Source: Megalobrama amblycephala (lineage: Eukaryota; Chordata; Actinopteri; Cypriniformes; Xenocyprididae). Taken from it: a DNA stretch of 64,000 bases. This document shows, one piece after another, positions 43,891-54,795 of the stretch. The stretch spans positions 5,073,796 to 5,137,795 of the forward strand of contig NC_063061.1 in NCBI RefSeq assembly GCF_018812025.1, in the 5' to 3' direction. Under the pieces are notes generated by a model. The model saw only the letters and a program-made list of their open reading frames with translations. It was not told where the DNA came from and made no database searches. Numbering within the stretch: the stretch's first letter is position 1; the number at the start of each line of letters is the position of its first letter. The position numbers were made by a program, and so were the translations under genes.

Positions 43891-45220
43891 AGTTTCTTGT
43901 CATTTCCACAAATTAACAGTTGTAGTTTATTTTATCTGTCTATTTAATCTATCTCATCTATTTTTATTTAGGTTTTTTCCTATCTAATTTATTTTATCTA
44001 ATCTAAACTGATAATTTGATATAATCGTTTATCTATTTTATCTCTCTTATCTATCTCTCTTAAAGAACAACCATGTCAAGAACATTTTGCAGGCTGGTAA
44101 GTGACTGGATTGGTGAAAATAATGTACAAATTAGAAGAATAGTGTCTGCTGACATATTTTACTGTCTGTGCTGATTGTAGCATTTAAAAAAGGCTCACAT
44201 TCACACCATGACACAGTGTATTAATCATAATATTTTTTTTCTCTCCAAATCTCTAAGCTGACAAGTGATGACAGCAAAAAAAAAAAAAAAAAAAAAAAAA
44301 CAAATTCCAAAAACATTGTGGTCTCCCACCTTTCTCATGAATGTCCAGTACACTACATTAGTTATTGATCCGGTGAAGTGGATCTAGAATTTGGGAAGAT
44401 AAACACACTGCTACCAATGCCTAATAATATGCATGTACACATGAAAGAGTGACATACATTATCCTGTATTAAAGGATAGGCTTAATCAAAACAAACTGCA
44501 ATAATATAACCTCTAACAGCAATATGAACAGCAGTCTTCATAATAACAGTAAAATAACAGTAGGCGTACTTAGATGAATGACACTATATCTATTATTTTA
44601 ATGCAGGATAATTAAAATGATGCAACATATTTACAGAAGGCCATGGAGTGACTGTAAAACACATTAATTTCTAGTAGGATTGACAGCAGAACTAACAGAT
44701 AAATTACTGAGATTAATCTTAGCCTGGTTGTTAACTTAATTTAGCTTAATTTACTTTCATGCAACTGAGTCAGGGCTAAATTCAGCCAGGATAACTGGAA
44801 AATCCCATCTTAATCCCTTATCTTGCCTTTGCTTTTTGTGCAGTACCCCTCCCTCAGTAATCTTCTGGGATCCTTGAGGATGGTTCCAAATATGATGTGG
44901 GTCCATTACTCAAACAAGGTTTAGATTCACTATATCTTCCACCTCGATCACAGTCAAATCATTCAAATCAGTAGAAAAATCGCTCCTCTTCAGAACATAA
45001 TTATTATGTCCAACATATGTTGTGATTTTCTGTTTAAACCTTTCTAAACCAGCACATTACTGACTTTTCTCCATCTCTTCCATTCTTATTTTCACTTCTT
45101 GTCCTCCACCCGAACTTTGCGTCAACAGAACCATGTGATTGCAAACAACCTATTAAAAGTTCACATCTAGCCAAAATCCCTGGATGTGTTTTTGCAACAC
45201 TTTGATCAGCCCCCTTTATG
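43891..45220. other. 5' flank of copy 2 with candidate exon
   Basis: TCTA-rich tract, then the eight-codon candidate exon 44073-44096 followed by GTAAGT, as in copy 1. The identical ATG and donor in both copies are the only support. No further coding content to 45220. Confidence 0.35.
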
Positions 45221-45235
45221 GAGGCAGCCAGGTAT

Positions 45236-46009
45236 TAAATCGGGTCAATCAAAAATGTCATTTTTATGTGTCCCAGCACATGTTGGAATAGATGGAAATG
45301 AAATGGCAGATAAACATGCTAAAAGATCATTGAATAAAAATAATGTAGTAATTGATGTAAAAATCAGTAAAGCAGAAGCAAAGATAATTATAAAGGAAGC
45401 TGTTATTAAATGTTGGCAACAAAAATGGGATATGGAGAGGAGGTAGACATCTATATAAAATCCAAAAGAAAGTAGGAATACAAATTAATGAGACTGGAAG
45501 TGACTTTAAAAGAAGAGAAGAAGTAATAATAACACGATTAAGATTAGGACATTCGTCTTTAAATGGAAACTTGCATAAAATCAGGAAGCACCCTTCTGGG
45601 TTTTGTAGATTTTGTGGTGAAATTGAAACAGTGGAGCATATTTTATTACAGTGTAGAGCATATAGTAAAGAGAGACCAATGCTTGAAACAAAGATACAAA
45701 CAGAAGGGGCAAATAATATGACATTAGAACTGATATTAGGCAATAGAAAATTCAGACGAATGATAATAAGATATATTCTCCTGAAATTTCCTGTATCTAT
45801 TATATAAGTTTTTTTCTTTTTTTTTTTTTTTTTTTTAAGATTTATGTGCGTATGTATGTATGTATATGTGTATATATTGGTGTATATGGATGTAGATACA
45901 GATATAGATATATAAATCCTTCCCATTATCACTCCAGTTCAGTTGGTGGCGGTAATGCATCAAAAGTTGGTTTGCACACCACCTATAAACGTCACAAGAA
46001 GAAGAAGAA
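45236..46009 (+). mobile_element. I-clade-like LINE, 3' fragment (copy 2)
   Basis: Target duplication GAGGCAGCCAGGTAT (45221-45235) and GAGGCAGTCAGGTAT (46010-46024). The RNase H end is open at 45186-45446 with VPAHVGIDGNEMADKHAKRS. The zinc-knuckle ORF (45571-45807) carries CRFCGEIETVEHILLQC. The tail is GGTGGCGGTAATGCATC plus AAGAAGAAG. Less damaged than copy 1, which has an extra stop in the RNase H part. Confidence 0.8.
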
Positions 46010-46049
46010 GAGGCAGTCAGGTATCAATGAACGTTGCCTGAACCACATT

Positions 46050-46350
46050 TGTGTGGTATTCATATGTTTAAAACCTTGAAAAAAATGAAAACGAAAAGAG
46101 GCAGAGTGGTGTTTAACTGGAGCAGCTAGAGCGAGCGTTATCAAGTTCGCTGCTGTACCATTTGCTGAATCCTCCCGTCCTCCTGAGCCGAACTTATCCG
46201 GTCCGAACTAACAAGTCTGAACTTCGCCTACTTGGTATTGAGAAACGCCTCAGTTCTCTTCCTGACGTCCTCTCGAAATGCCGGAAGCGACTGATAACGG
46301 GAACACCAGTCTTCAGCGTCATTCTGGCTTTCTACATCCTTGAAAATAAG
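46050..46350 (+). promoter_or_regulatory. Candidate 5' exon and upstream region of NLR copy 2
   Basis: An open frame begins at 46162 (MLNPPVLLSRTYPVRTNKSE) and reaches a donor-like AATAAG/GTAACTTC at 46350. The first 170 bp are missing in copy 1. No domain is recognised. It could be a first, perhaps untranslated, exon with its promoter. This rests only on position and on conservation of the donor side. Confidence 0.25.
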
Positions 46351-46391
46351 GTAACTTCGCCACTGGCATAAAGTTGTTTTGACGTTTGATA

Positions 46392-46927
46392 TTCGCAATT
46401 ATAAAGACGGGACCGTCTCTAAAGTTACACCCAACATTGGTATGCACGTTTCTAACTTCAATAACATTTGAAGAGAATAATTTAGTCATAAAACCAACTG
46501 AAAAGTGTTCATCAACATGTCATCTGTGATGCAAACCTTTCATATTTGTGATATTTACTGAAATAAACTGTCAAATCATATGTAAAAATAGCTATTTTCA
46601 CTACTATATCAAAAATATGAAAGGTGTGCATCATAGCTGACATGTTGGTTTTGACTGTAAATTATTTACTTCAAATGTTATTGAGCTTTAAATTATGGCA
46701 TATTTATGTATGAGCCCATAATCAGTAGTGAAAAACAGCAATTTTTTGACAGTATATTTTAATTAATATCAAAAATACAAAACCTTTGCATCATAGTTGA
46801 CATGATGAACACTGTACAGTTGGTTTAATGACTGTAAATTATTCTCTTCAAATGTTATTGAAGTTAGAAACGTGCATACCAGTGTCAGATGTAACTTTAG
46901 AGATGGTCCCGTCTTTATAATTGCGAA
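46392..46927. mobile_element. Palindromic MITE (copy 2)
   Basis: Counterpart of 16154-16698, with TTCGCAATTATAAAGACGGG and its mirror at the ends and a few small internal losses. Confidence 0.75.
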
Positions 46928-47769
46928 TATCAGTGCAAAACTCATGCTAAATAAACTTGTTCTGCTGGTAAGACTCCTAACACAAGCTTTTAACACTATG
47001 ATTTATTTATTTCCATTTAAGTGTAATATAAAATATCCTTAAAGTTCTTAAAATTCACTTTTATATTATTGTTTATTATTGTTTGTGTTTCTATTCTTGC
47101 AGAGAATGAACTGACTGAGATGGACGGTTTTAACAGTAGGCTGTCATCTATGTATTTTTTAATTATTTTTTGTCTCATGGTTTTGGGTGTAACATGATTT
47201 CATCAGACACGGCGAAAGAACTTAATCTTTCAAGCTTTATTTTGAGTCTGTAAAGTGCTTTAAACATAGATGCAAACTCCCCTTTTTGAGATCAAAATAG
47301 GTCACTTATGGGATTTGCATCGATCCAATGAGAAAGTGTTTTTACACTTACTTTAAAAACTAATGTCTTTAAAGAAGAATATTTTATATTTTTGAGGTCT
47401 GAGATGTAGGGAACGGTGAAGAGAGAGTTTAGCTCAGTATTGTCAGCTAATCAGCCAATATTGTCTTAAATATCCTGCATTACAGTTTTGGATATATACC
47501 GTATTAAAAATAAATAAAAAAAATCCCTTAAAGAAACGACAAATTAACATGTAAAGCAAAATTTATTGTGAAGCATGCCCCGCCCCATGTGATGTTCTCA
47601 CCTTTTTTTCCCCCTTACCTGTTTGCATCCCTGTTTAAAAAAAAAAAAAAAAGTTAGGGTGAATTAAGGGTGATTGGGACAGTTTTTGGATTTCCATCTT
47701 TTGCAAGTTTTTTTGCCATAAATTAAAAACATCAGCAGCACATGATACATTTCTCTAATACTGTAGATG
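46928..47769. other. Unassigned sequence
   Basis: Matches 16699-17543. Contains the left end of the fold-back element (GAATTAAGGGTGATTGGGA at about 47655). No gene. Confidence 0.4.
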
Positions 47770-48082
47770 TTAAAGGATTAGTTCACTTTCAAATTAAAAT
47801 TTCCTGATAATTTACGCACCCCCATGTCCAAGATGTCCATGTCTTTCTCTGTTCAGTCGAAAAGAAATGAAGGTTTTTGATGACAACATTCCAGGATTTT
47901 TCTCCATATAGTGGACTTCAGTGTTCAATGTTTACGTTTTAACCATAAATCTTGAACTAGCTCTCTTCTTCTTCTTCTTCTCTATTAGAATTCTGGCAGT
48001 GTAGACGCTGCTAAGTGTATTACTGCCCTCCACAGGTCAAAGTTTGAACTAAATTGTCATATACAATATGCTAGTGCAAGTA

Positions 48083-49202
48083 TTAGGGCTGTAACGATAT
48101 GCGATATGAAACCGAAATCGCGATACGCAGGTCTACGAACCTGTATCGCGATGTGAGAAGGCAGAATCGCGACACACCCCTTCCAACTCCCAGAGTTATC
48201 CTTCCTGTCCAGATCCAGTAATTTAAATTACTATAAGTATTAGGGGTGTAACGATTTATCGCAGATGGTGTGTCTCAATCAGCTCTCTAGTTCAGTAAGT
48301 GTTTCGGGCACACATTGAATCTTGCAAACAGGTTTAAACGTTTCTCATGTCAGTCTCTTGCATGGCTTTCTTTCACCGCAGTGCACAGCAACAGCTGTGC
48401 TCACAGAAAAGCAAAAGACGCTTGCGATGCTTTGCTTTAAGAAGTTCTGTGGGGCCGTTCACATATTGCGTCTTTTCCGCGTGCAAGTCAGTTATTATTT
48501 TCAAATGTAGCCGCGCGGCAGGCGAGCTCATAATGGGATCAACGCGGTCGCGACGCGCATGCAATTCTCAACTTCTCAGAATGCCGCAAGCGCACCGCAG
48601 GTCGTGTGACAAGAATCAACCGATCAGCTATGGCCTTTCCGTAACAAAACATCAAAAGCTCAGCCGAACAGCCGTACATGGTGGTTTTTATATCTTATCT
48701 CCATCAATATATCTCGTAGTAAAACTAATGCAAGGGCTAGAAATCATTTATCCTTTGCAGAAACATCCTGATCCTCTTGGAGAGTTCAGTTCATGGTTGC
48801 ATAGCAACGACCGACGCCACGGGAGTGCAAGCACTTTGGAAAGAAGGAGAAGCGGTGCGGCCGCGCCTTCCACGCGTTTTTAGACGCGATATGTGAACGG
48901 CCCCTATTCATAATTCTAAGTTCATGTTAAATTTAACATTTTTTTTCAGTGACAGACAGCCACTTCAACTGTTAATTTAAATACAGAAGGTTTTTATTAA
49001 AATTTTATATTTATTTATTTTATTGAAATGTGATCTTGTATGTACAACAAGGAAAATTATTGAAATTTGTTCATGTTTTTTTAATAAATCTTGTTTGAAT
49101 TTCAGTTTCATTTTGTTCAAAATATCGTGATACGTATCGTATCGTGAACTCCGTATCGAGATGCGTACCGTATCGTGACCTGAGCGTATCGTTACACCCC
49201 TA
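48083..49202. mobile_element. hAT-like element, private to copy 2
   Basis: The 7-bp direct repeat GCAAGTA (48076-48082 and 49203-49209) flanks the ends TTAGGGCTGTAACGATA and TATCGTTACACCCCTA, a known fish hAT-like terminus. The empty site is at about 17835 in copy 1. Inside lies another MITE (48451-48904). A second GGGGTGTAACGAT terminus at about 48242 hints at a rearranged or double end. Confidence 0.75.
48451..48904. mobile_element. MITE with GGGGCCGTTCACATAT ends
   Basis: The left end GGGGCCGTTCACATATTGCG mirrors the right end CGCGATATGTGAACGGCCCC. About 454 bp, CG-rich towards the ends. The long open frame across it (48347-48883) has no recognisable domain and spans element borders, so I treat it as chance. 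Confidence 0.75.
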
Positions 49203-49768
49203 GCAAGTATATATCAATTAGTTCAAACTTTGACCTGTGGAGGGCAGTAATACACTTAGCAGTGTCTACACTGCCGGAATTCAAATAGAGAAGAAGAAGA
49301 AGAGTGCTAGTTTAAGATGAGCGTTTATGGTTAAAACCAAGCAGCAACCTCCCCCAGTCTCTCGCGAAGCCAATACGGAAGTGACTTAAACTGCAATTCA
49401 TCGACTGGCCGCTAGGGACAGGCTCCAAAAGAGAGCAGAATTTTACAGCAGAAAGTTTACAGCAGAAAAAAAAACATGTTTACAGGTTGGTACATATTGT
49501 GGTTTTGGTCTATACTGCTAATTTTGCCCTTCATGGCAACTCTGAGGGGGGTGAATTTTTTTTATAACTCATCCATTTCAATTATATTAAGCCTTAAAGT
49601 TCTGCATAATTAAGGGCGTGGTTACTTGAGTGACAGGTAGATTGCCGCTGCTGTCTGTGAGCTGTTATGTTACCTCAGCTAATTCCAGCCGCTGAATTTG
49701 GCATCTCAGCCGTATTTTTGTTTTTTTCTCGATTATTTTATACAATTATAAAATATGGCTTGCATTAA

Positions 49769-50549
49769 AGGGATAGTTCACCCAAAAATGAAAATTTGAT
49801 GTTTATCTGCTTACCCCCAGTGCATCCAAGATGTAGGTGACTTTTTTTCTTCAGTCGAACGCAAATTATGATTTTTAACTGCAACCGCTGCCGTCTGTCA
49901 GTCAAATAATAGCAGTAGATGGGAACTTCAACTATAACAGTAAATAAAACTTGCTTAGACAAATCAAAATTAAAACCTGCGGCTCGTGACGACACATTAA
50001 TGTCCTAAGACACGAAACGATCGGTTTGTGCGAGAAACCCAACAGTATTTATATAATTTTTTACCTCTAATACACCACTATGTCCAACTCCGTTCAGCTT
50101 CCGGCTAGTGAGGTCTGATCGCGCTCTGACAACGGAAGTGATGTCTCGCGCTCATTGAAGTATATGGGCGAGACATCACTTCCGTCTTCAGAACGCGTTT
50201 TTTGACCTCACTAACAGGAAGCTGAACGGAGTTGGACATAGTGGTGTATTAGAGGTAAAATTTATATAAATAATGTTCGGTTTCTCGCACAAACCGATCG
50301 TTTCGTGTCTTAGGACATTAATGTGTCGTCACGAGCCGCAGGTTTTAATTTTGATTTGTCTAAGCAAGTTTTATTTACTGTTATAGTTGAAGTTCCCATC
50401 TACTGCTATTATTTGACTGACAGACGGCAGCGGTTGCAGTTAAAAATCATAATTTGCGTTCGACTGAAGAAAAAAAGTCACCTACATCTTGGATGCACTG
50501 GGGGTAAGCAGATAAACATCAAATTTTCATTTTTGGGTGAACTATCCCT
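49769..50549. mobile_element. 781-bp near-perfect palindromic TTAA element, private to copy 2
   Basis: TTAA at 49765-49768 and 50550-50553; copy 1 has a single TTAA at the empty site (GCATTAATAGTT near 18385). The two arms read as exact reverse complements for about 268 bp from each end and remain mostly complementary up to the centre at about 50159. Hence the same 76-codon open frame appears on both strands (49765-49995 minus, 50323-50553 plus). The ends AAGGGATAGTTCACCCAAAA belong to a very abundant cyprinid TTAA family. Confidence 0.9.
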
Positions 50550-51717
50550 TTAATAGTTGAGACTGATGTGTGTCTGTGTACATGTGCTTGCATGCGGAAG
50601 ATAAACGGAACACGCGTTGTTGGATCGTGGCATTGGCTAAATTTTTTTTCCTGAGATTTACTACAATGACAATACCAGGAGCGTATAAAACTCCGTCAGC
50701 ACTGCTTGGATATTATAACTAAAACTGCTGCACTATTTTGAAAAATAATACTTTGGACACAGGCTCATTTGTTTGTTAGATACGATCATACGCTGCTCAG
50801 ATTGCATTATTTCTTGAAGAACGATGATGGAGAGCAGATCATTCAGAAGAAATGCGATGCAAACAATGGATAATATGTCAATATTTCATGGATTTAACAC
50901 TTTTGTGGACAAAAAGTACTGTATTTTGTTTTGCAATGGACACTCATATTTTACCCAACTGCCACAGATTGGATTCATCTCGCGATCGCTATTTCATTAT
51001 AAAGGTATGAAGTCCCGTTTGATTTTTCGTGTTGTTATTTGCACACCCGACACAAATTAATTACTGGTGTTGGAGCATCTATATCTAAAAAACACACAGT
51101 ATAATGACAGTAAACCTTTAGAACTTTCTAATGATAGATAGATAGATATATAGCTCCTTTGCCTGCTAACATGGTCACGTCGAGCTAGGCGGGCGTGGTT
51201 TCAGCAACCAGTCAGTTATTTCAGTTATCCGGGAGTGATGAGCGGTGACACGCTGCTAAGATGGCAGCGGCCTCATTTTCGCTTCAAAACTGCTCTTCAG
51301 AACTCTATGGGTGACGTCACGGACAATTTTTTTTTTTTTTTTTTTTTTTTTACAGTTTATGGTTAAAACAAATAATTTTTCATTTTTTTTTTTTTTTAGA
51401 AAATGAGTGATGGTTTCTCTAGATAAGACCCTTATTTCTCGTCTGGGATCATGTAGAAGGCTTTGAAGCTGCACTGAAACTGTAATTTTGACCTTCAACC
51501 GTTTGGAGGCCATTAAAGTCCACTATATGGAGAAAAATCCTGGAATGTTTTCATAAAAAACCTTCATTTCTTTTCGACTGAAGAAAGAAAGACATGGACA
51601 TCTTGGATGACATGGGGGTGAGTAAATTATCAGGAAAAGTTTATTTGAAAGTGAACTAATCCTTTAACTATCCATTTGAGGAGGAATCAATGTTATATTA
51701 TATTATTATATATTATA

Positions 51718-53298
51718 CAGTGGGTATGGAAAGTATTCAGTCCCCCTTAAATTTTTTACTCTTTGTTATATTGCAGCCATTTGCTAAAATCATTTAAGTT
51801 CACTTTTTTCCTCATTAATGTACACACAGCACCCCATATTGACAGAAAAACACAGAATTGTTTACATTTTTGGAGATTTATTAAAAAAGAAAAACTGAAA
51901 TATCACATGGTCCTAAGTATTCAGACCCTTTGCTGTGACACTCATATATTTAACTCAGGTGCTGTCCATTTCTTCTGATCTTCCTTGAGATTGTTCTACA
52001 CCTTCATTTGAGTCCAGCTGTGTGAATATACTGATTGGACTTGATTAGGAAAGCCACACACCTGTCTATATAAGACCTTACAGCTCACAGTGCATGTCAG
52101 AGCAAATGAGAATCATGAGGTCAACAGGAACTGCCTGAAGAGCTCAGAGACAGAATTGTGGCAAGGCACAGATCTGGCCAAGGTTACAAAAAAAATTCTG
52201 CTGCACTTAAGGTTCCTAAGAGCACAGTGGCCTCCATAATCCTTAAATGGAAGATGTTTGGGACGACCAGAACCCTTCCTAGAGCTGGCCGTCCGGCCAA
52301 ACTGAGCTTTCGGGGGAGAAGAGCCTTGGTAAAGAAGAACCCAAAGATCACTGTGGCTGAGCTCCAGAGATGCAGTCGGGAGATGGGAGAAAGTTGTAGA
52401 AAGTCAACCATCACTGCAGCCCTCCACCAGTTGGGGCTTTATGGCAGAGTGGCCCGACGGAAGCCTTTTCTCAGCGCAAGACACATGAAAGCCTGCATGG
52501 AGTTTGCCAAGATGGTGAGAAATAAGATAGAACTTTTTGGCCTTAATTCTAAGCGGTATGTGTGGAGAAAACCAGGCACTGCTCATCACCTGTCCAATAC
52601 AGTTCCAACAGTGAAGCATAGTGGTGGCAGCATCATGCTGTGGGGGTGTTTTTCAGCTGCAGGGACAGGACGCCTGGTTGCAATCGAGGAAAAGATGAAT
52701 GCAGCCAAGTACAGGGATATCCTGGACGAAAACCTTCTCCAGAGTGCTCAGGACCTCAGACTGGCCCGAAGGTTTACCTTCCAACAAGACAATGACCCTA
52801 AGCACACAGCTAAAATAACGAAGGAGTGGCTTCACAACAACTCCGTGACTGTTCTTGAATGGCCCAGCCAGAGCCCTGATTTAAACCCAATTGAGCATCT
52901 CTGGAGAGACCTAAAAATGGCTGTCCACCAACGTTTACCATCCAACATGACAGAAATGGAGAGGATCTTCAAGGAGGAATGGCAGAGGATCCCCAAATCC
53001 AGGTGTGAAAAACTTGTTGCATCTTTCCCAAAAAGACTCATGGCTGTATTAGGTCAAAAGGGTGCTTCTACTAAATACTGAGCAAAGGGTCTGAATACTT
53101 AGGACCATGTGATATTTCAGTTTTTTGTTTTTAATAAATATGCAAAAAATGTCAACAATTCTGTGTTTTTCTGTCAATATGGGGTGCTGTGTGTACATTA
53201 ATGAGGAAAAAAATGAACTTAAATGATTTTAGCAAATGGCTGCAATATAACAAAGAGGGGAAAATTTAAGGGGGTCTGAATACTTTCCGTACCCACTG
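51718..53298 (+). mobile_element. Tc1-like transposon (copy 2)
   Basis: Counterpart of 19546-21138, TA-flanked with CAGTGGGTATGG ends. Inserted before the duplication. The extra T-run just upstream (about 51327-51350) is a copy 2 expansion. Confidence 0.9.
52158..53081 (+). pseudogene. Tc1-like transposase (copy 2), same Asp-block deletion
   Basis: Open for 307 codons. It carries the same in-frame loss between MEFAKMVRNK and IELFGLN as copy 1, so it lacks the first catalytic Asp. It has an additional loss of about four codons after GRRALV and a 1-bp deletion in the A-run before it that shifts the N-terminal start. DNDPKHTAK and NPIEHLWRDLK remain. Confidence 0.85.
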
Positions 53299-54197
53299 TA
53301 TATACACTTTTCTGTAAACTGAGACCAAACATTTTTTTTGGTAACATTTGGGTGATTGGGACAGCACATCTGTCACTGATTTAGGGCAGTGTAAGCATAT
53401 TAACTGTATTGCAAGTTAGTTCATACTTTGATATAACTTCATATGCAATATTTCATTTTCTGTCTGAGTCCATGTTTATTTTGTTTAACTTTATTTCTCA
53501 GTTTATAAATCCATCTACAATTCATACAGTACAACACATGCAATTGAGGTAAAACAAAAAAGGCTTGAAGTCTAAAAGTCATTGAAAACATTTTAAAATC
53601 AAGAAAATTAGTAAAAAAAATAAAAAATAAAAATACTTCAGGTCCAAAATTCATATAACAAAATTTAATTTAGATTTATATTTAAATCACATTTAATCTG
53701 CACAAACCATTAACAGAAACATGAATATGTTTTATTATTGCAAAAAAATAAAAATCAGTTAAAAAAGTTTAACTATAATGTTTCTATTTTCAGAATTTGG
53801 TCATTTTATTTTATCAAAATTGAGCTAGTTCATGAATATTTTTGTGGTTGATTAGAGCTTGCACAAATAACGAGGTTGGGAACCAATTATTATCTATTGC
53901 AAGGTTAATCATTTTCTTAATTAGCAAAGCCTTTCAGCACTTTCCCAATTAGCTAAAATGATGCTGTCCCATCCACCCAAAACGTTTGTACAATATAGTA
54001 GCTATGACAATTTTAGGACATTATTATTAAAACTATCAAAAGCTTATGTCATTTGCTCAGTTCATGCATTTCACAGTCAACTTCCTGTTTGATGCCTGCC
54101 CCGCCCACCTACATGATGTCACACTAATGAGGTCATCACATTTTAATGATGTGATCTCACAGCTAGGGCTCAGCAAAAAAGTTTTTATTTTCACTCA
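53299..54197. other. Unassigned interior of the fold-back element (copy 2)
   Basis: Collinear with 21139-22029. AT-rich, no gene. Confidence 0.4.
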
Positions 54198-54624
54198 TTA
54201 GAGCGGAACTCAGTAAGATTTGCGAAGCTCCCCCTACAGGTTCCTTCAGTGAATCACACTGTCGTAAATACTCCAAGCACAGCTCTGGACTACAACGACT
54301 ACAACGCTTACCAGCGCAGTAGTTTTGCAAATACAGTACACTCGATGGAGGTGGGTAATTTTCGAAATTGTCTTATAAAGTCATAATATATACATTGTTT
54401 TTGAATTACCGTGAAGCATTTTGTCACTCTCACGTGAACATAAGGCGAGATTGTGTCGGGTCGGCGCAGCTCAACTTGCAAGTGCTGTTTTCTGGCGTAG
54501 ACGTGCCAGAGGGGGTTAGTGCTCGCCTCAAACACACCACTACAAGTCAATTAACCATCGTAAGGCCAAGGTTTAGCCTAACTATTTATGAAGGTAAAAA
54601 AAAACTTACTTAGTTCTGCTTTAA
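54198..54624. mobile_element. MITE-like element with AGAACTMAGTA ends (copy 2)
   Basis: Counterpart of 22030-22490, with a single GCAAATACAGTACACTCGAT unit where copy 1 has a tandem duplicate. Confidence 0.6.
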
Positions 54625-54795
54625 GTGAGAAAATAAATTGTTTGACCTCATGTCCCAATCACCCTTAATTCAGCTTATGTCAAATCATTACACAAAGCTT
54701 GAATATTCATGATATTAAAGGCTAAAATTAACATTAATACACATTAATAATAGAGTTATTGGGTGCCTAAAATACATTTTTACCTTGTCATTTAG

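Larger units (their letters stand above)
47770..51667. mobile_element. TTAA composite of copy 2, four-level nest
   Basis: Same TTAA-bounded element as 17544-19495, enlarged to 3.9 kb by two private insertions: an hAT-like element within the inner MITE, and a TTAA palindrome. An open frame of 78 codons (50824-51060) is longer than its copy 1 equivalent because of a 2-bp difference. No domain is recognised in it. Confidence 0.75.

Noticed and set aside
45327..45932. 201-codon open frame on the minus strand
   Set aside because: Antisense of the I-type LINE RNase H and 3' region; low-complexity lysine and tyrosine runs.
48347..48883. 178-codon plus-strand open frame
   Set aside because: Runs across the border of a MITE within an hAT-like element and shows no domain.
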